Assembly (NCBI GenBank): GCA_001701065.1
Contig: DAAL01000063.1
Location: 1 to 6,914 of the forward strand
DNA: 6,914 nucleotides
Source of the DNA: Bacteroidales bacterium GP4
GTDB taxonomy: Bacteria; Bacteroidota; Bacteroidia; Bacteroidales; Muribaculaceae
Reading direction: 5' to 3'
How positions within the stretch are numbered: position 1 is the stretch's first letter; each line of letters starts with the position of its first letter. Under the pieces are notes generated by a model. That model was not told the origin of the DNA and ran no database searches. It worked only from the letters and a program-made list of their open reading frames with translations. The position numbers and the translations under genes were made by a program. Below, piece by piece: positions 5,538 through 6,914 of this stretch.

Positions 5538-6884
5538 ATGTCACGTCCCCGCAAGACAATCCCACAAGAACCTGCCTCAGACTGCCACGGGGTGCAGAAA
5601 ATATTGCTGTACAGCGCGTCGGATGAGAGCATTGCCGATTACTCGAAGACATTGCGAAAATTCGGTGATGCTTTCGAGACCGTAAACAATATCACCGAAG
5701 CAAAAAAGATGCTCAGGACCCGTCAGTTTGATTCTCTTATAGCTGACCTGACCAACTTCGAGGGTAGCGGCAGAAGACTCATCCACTGGGCCAAGGCGCA
5801 TATGCCCGGTTCATTCAAGACCCACGGCTATATGCGTACTGACATTCCCAACCTTATCAAAAACATATACTGCCAAGGTATTGACCAGAGGTTTTATTAC
5901 GACCATGCCGATATAGACCATCTCACCAAGGTCATATTCTCGATAAGCATAAACCATCCGGACATGACATGGGTAAGGGACATAACCGTCGGACAAAAGG
6001 AACTCAGACGCATTATCGGAAAGAAGTCTGCAATGGAATGTCCCGTCTTGCTGCAAGGGGCGAAAGGTGTAGGCAAAGAGCCTCTTGCATTGCTGGTACA
6101 TTGTATGAGCAATCGTGTCGCTTACAATTTTCTGGTGCTTGACTGTAATCCACGCCAGAAATTTGACTACGCATATCGAGAGAACAGGGACTGCCAGTCC
6201 AACAGACAAGCTTTGAGGGAGAACTTTGAAGCATTGTTCGGCGAAGCCAACAAGGGCACTGTTTACTTCCGCTCTTTCACACATATGTCCCCTATGGCGC
6301 AGGAAGTGCTTGTGGATGTGTTTGAAAGAGGTTTGTGCCGTAATCCCGAGACAGGCCATATGGTCAGGTTCGAGGGAAGGATAATCTTTGCAACAAACAA
6401 GTCTTTGCCGGAACTGGTCTCAGCCAACAAAGTGTCAGCCAGACTGTATAATCTTCTGATGAATACAACAATGTCCATAAGCCCGCTGGCAAAATACCGG
6501 GATGAGCTTGTGACAATGGCAAAAGCCATGGTGGAGCTGCATTGCGCCAAGGGACGTGGCAAAGGAATGACCTTCACATCCGCTGCCGAGAAACTGATAA
6601 GGAACTATGCTTGGCCGGCGAATATCGAGGAAATGAGCATGATCATGGAGTCTGCCATCTCAACAGCCAGAATGAGGGAAATCGGAGTCGGAGATCTGTC
6701 ACTCATCACTTCTGAACAGGATGATTTCCTGAAGGTATCCCTGCCGGATACCCGGGAGGGACTTGAAGCCCTTATCCGTGATCATAAGGGATGTATTGCA
6801 AAAGTTGCAAGGGCCTGTGGATTCTCACGGAGTATGATATACAAGCAAATGAATATTCATGGGATACCTGTTGGATATAAATAA
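5538..6884 (+). CDS. RteB/NtrC-like response regulator with degenerate AAA+ domain
   Basis: The 448-aa product has three parts. A receiver-like domain (about 20-135) keeps a candidate phosphoacceptor Asp70 in ADLTNFEGSG but lacks the usual N-terminal acidic pair and a clear conserved Lys. A sigma-54-activator-type AAA+ domain (about 145-385) has a good P-loop, GAKGVGKE (174-181), and sensor I ATN (285-287). A Fis-type helix-turn-helix closes the protein (about 405-443, CIAKVARACGFSRSMIYKQM). Key AAA+ parts are missing. GTLFLDEI reads GTVYFRSF, so the Walker B Asp and Glu are Arg245 and Ser246. GAFTGA is absent, FRxDLYYRL reads VSARLYNLL with both arginine fingers lost, and WPGNVREL reads WPANIEEM. 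It may bind ATP but is unlikely to hydrolyse it or remodel sigma-54 polymerase. RteB controls rteC in CTnDOT; divergence from an RteC-like gene suggests the same link. No sensor kinase gene lies in the window. Confidence 0.85.
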   Translation: MSRPRKTIPQEPASDCHGVQKILLYSASDESIADYSKTLRKFGDAFETVNNITEAKKMLRTRQFDSLIADLTNFEGSGRRLIHWAKAHMPGSFKTHGYMRTDIPNLIKNIYCQGIDQRFYYDHADIDHLTKVIFSISINHPDMTWVRDITVGQKELRRIIGKKSAMECPVLLQGAKGVGKEPLALLVHCMSNRVAYNFLVLDCNPRQKFDYAYRENRDCQSNRQALRENFEALFGEANKGTVYFRSFTHMSPMAQEVLVDVFERGLCRNPETGHMVRFEGRIIFATNKSLPELVSANKVSARLYNLLMNTTMSISPLAKYRDELVTMAKAMVELHCAKGRGKGMTFTSAAEKLIRNYAWPANIEEMSMIMESAISTARMREIGVGDLSLITSEQDDFLKVSLPDTREGLEALIRDHKGCIAKVARACGFSRSMIYKQMNIHGIPVGYK

Positions 6885-6896
6885 TATCAGCTCGCC

Positions 6897-6914
6897 ATGA
6901 CAATGAATTTCATT
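6897..6914 (+). CDS. Possible start of a further gene, cut by the window edge
   Basis: An ATG at 6897 lies 12 nt after the RteB-like stop codon and is open for the six codons left (MTMNFI). The short spacing fits a next gene in the same operon, but six codons cannot identify it, and the ATG could be chance. Confidence 0.2.

Noticed and set aside
1..6914. CRISPR array, tRNA, rRNA, insertion sequence or integrase
   Set aside because: I saw no regularly spaced repeats, no tRNA-like cloverleaf, no rRNA-like stretch, and no transposase or tyrosine recombinase motifs in any frame.

Overview
The window looks like part of an integrated conjugative element of a Bacteroidales gut bacterium (Bacteroides, Prevotella or Muribaculaceae type). 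The protein families point there: a DUF4099/DUF3945 protein, small MerR/Xis-type helix-turn-helix proteins, an RteC-type regulator, an RteB-type regulator, and a topoisomerase III homologue resembling Exc of CTnDOT. The start sites lack Shine-Dalgarno sequences, and the best promoter has the Bacteroides -7 element TAnnTTTG. These identities come from recognising sequence patterns; no database was searched.

Layout, right to left. A plus-strand gene (5538-6884) encodes an RteB/NtrC-like regulator. A 268-bp divergent region separates it from a minus-strand RteC-like gene (4661-5269). A 210-bp AT-rich control region with repeated sites, a palindrome and a perfect -7 box comes next. It drives a minus-strand operon: a 138-aa helix-turn-helix protein (4034-4450), a 500-aa DUF4099/DUF3945 protein (2528-4030, 3 nt downstream), a 206-bp spacer with three dyads, then a 653-aa type IA topoisomerase homologue (360-2321). 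An intrinsic terminator follows at 248-276. A second small helix-turn-helix gene (start at 218) runs off the left edge.

The order matches the CTnDOT excision cascade in compact form. In CTnDOT, RteB switches on rteC, and RteC switches on xis2c-xis2d-orf3-exc, which prepares the element for excision. The inferred circuit here is RteB-like regulator, then RteC-like regulator, then Xis-like/DUF3945/Exc-like operon.

The most unusual point is that both large enzyme-like proteins appear catalytically dead while their reading frames stay intact. The topoisomerase homologue has Ser in place of the nucleophilic Tyr and has lost most of the TOPRIM acidic motif, the GRVQT-type motif and the GTxATR motif. 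The AAA+ regulator keeps its P-loop but lacks the Walker B acidic residues, GAFTGA, both arginine fingers and the sensor II Arg. The window may therefore encode an excision module built from pseudo-enzymes acting as structural or DNA-binding factors.
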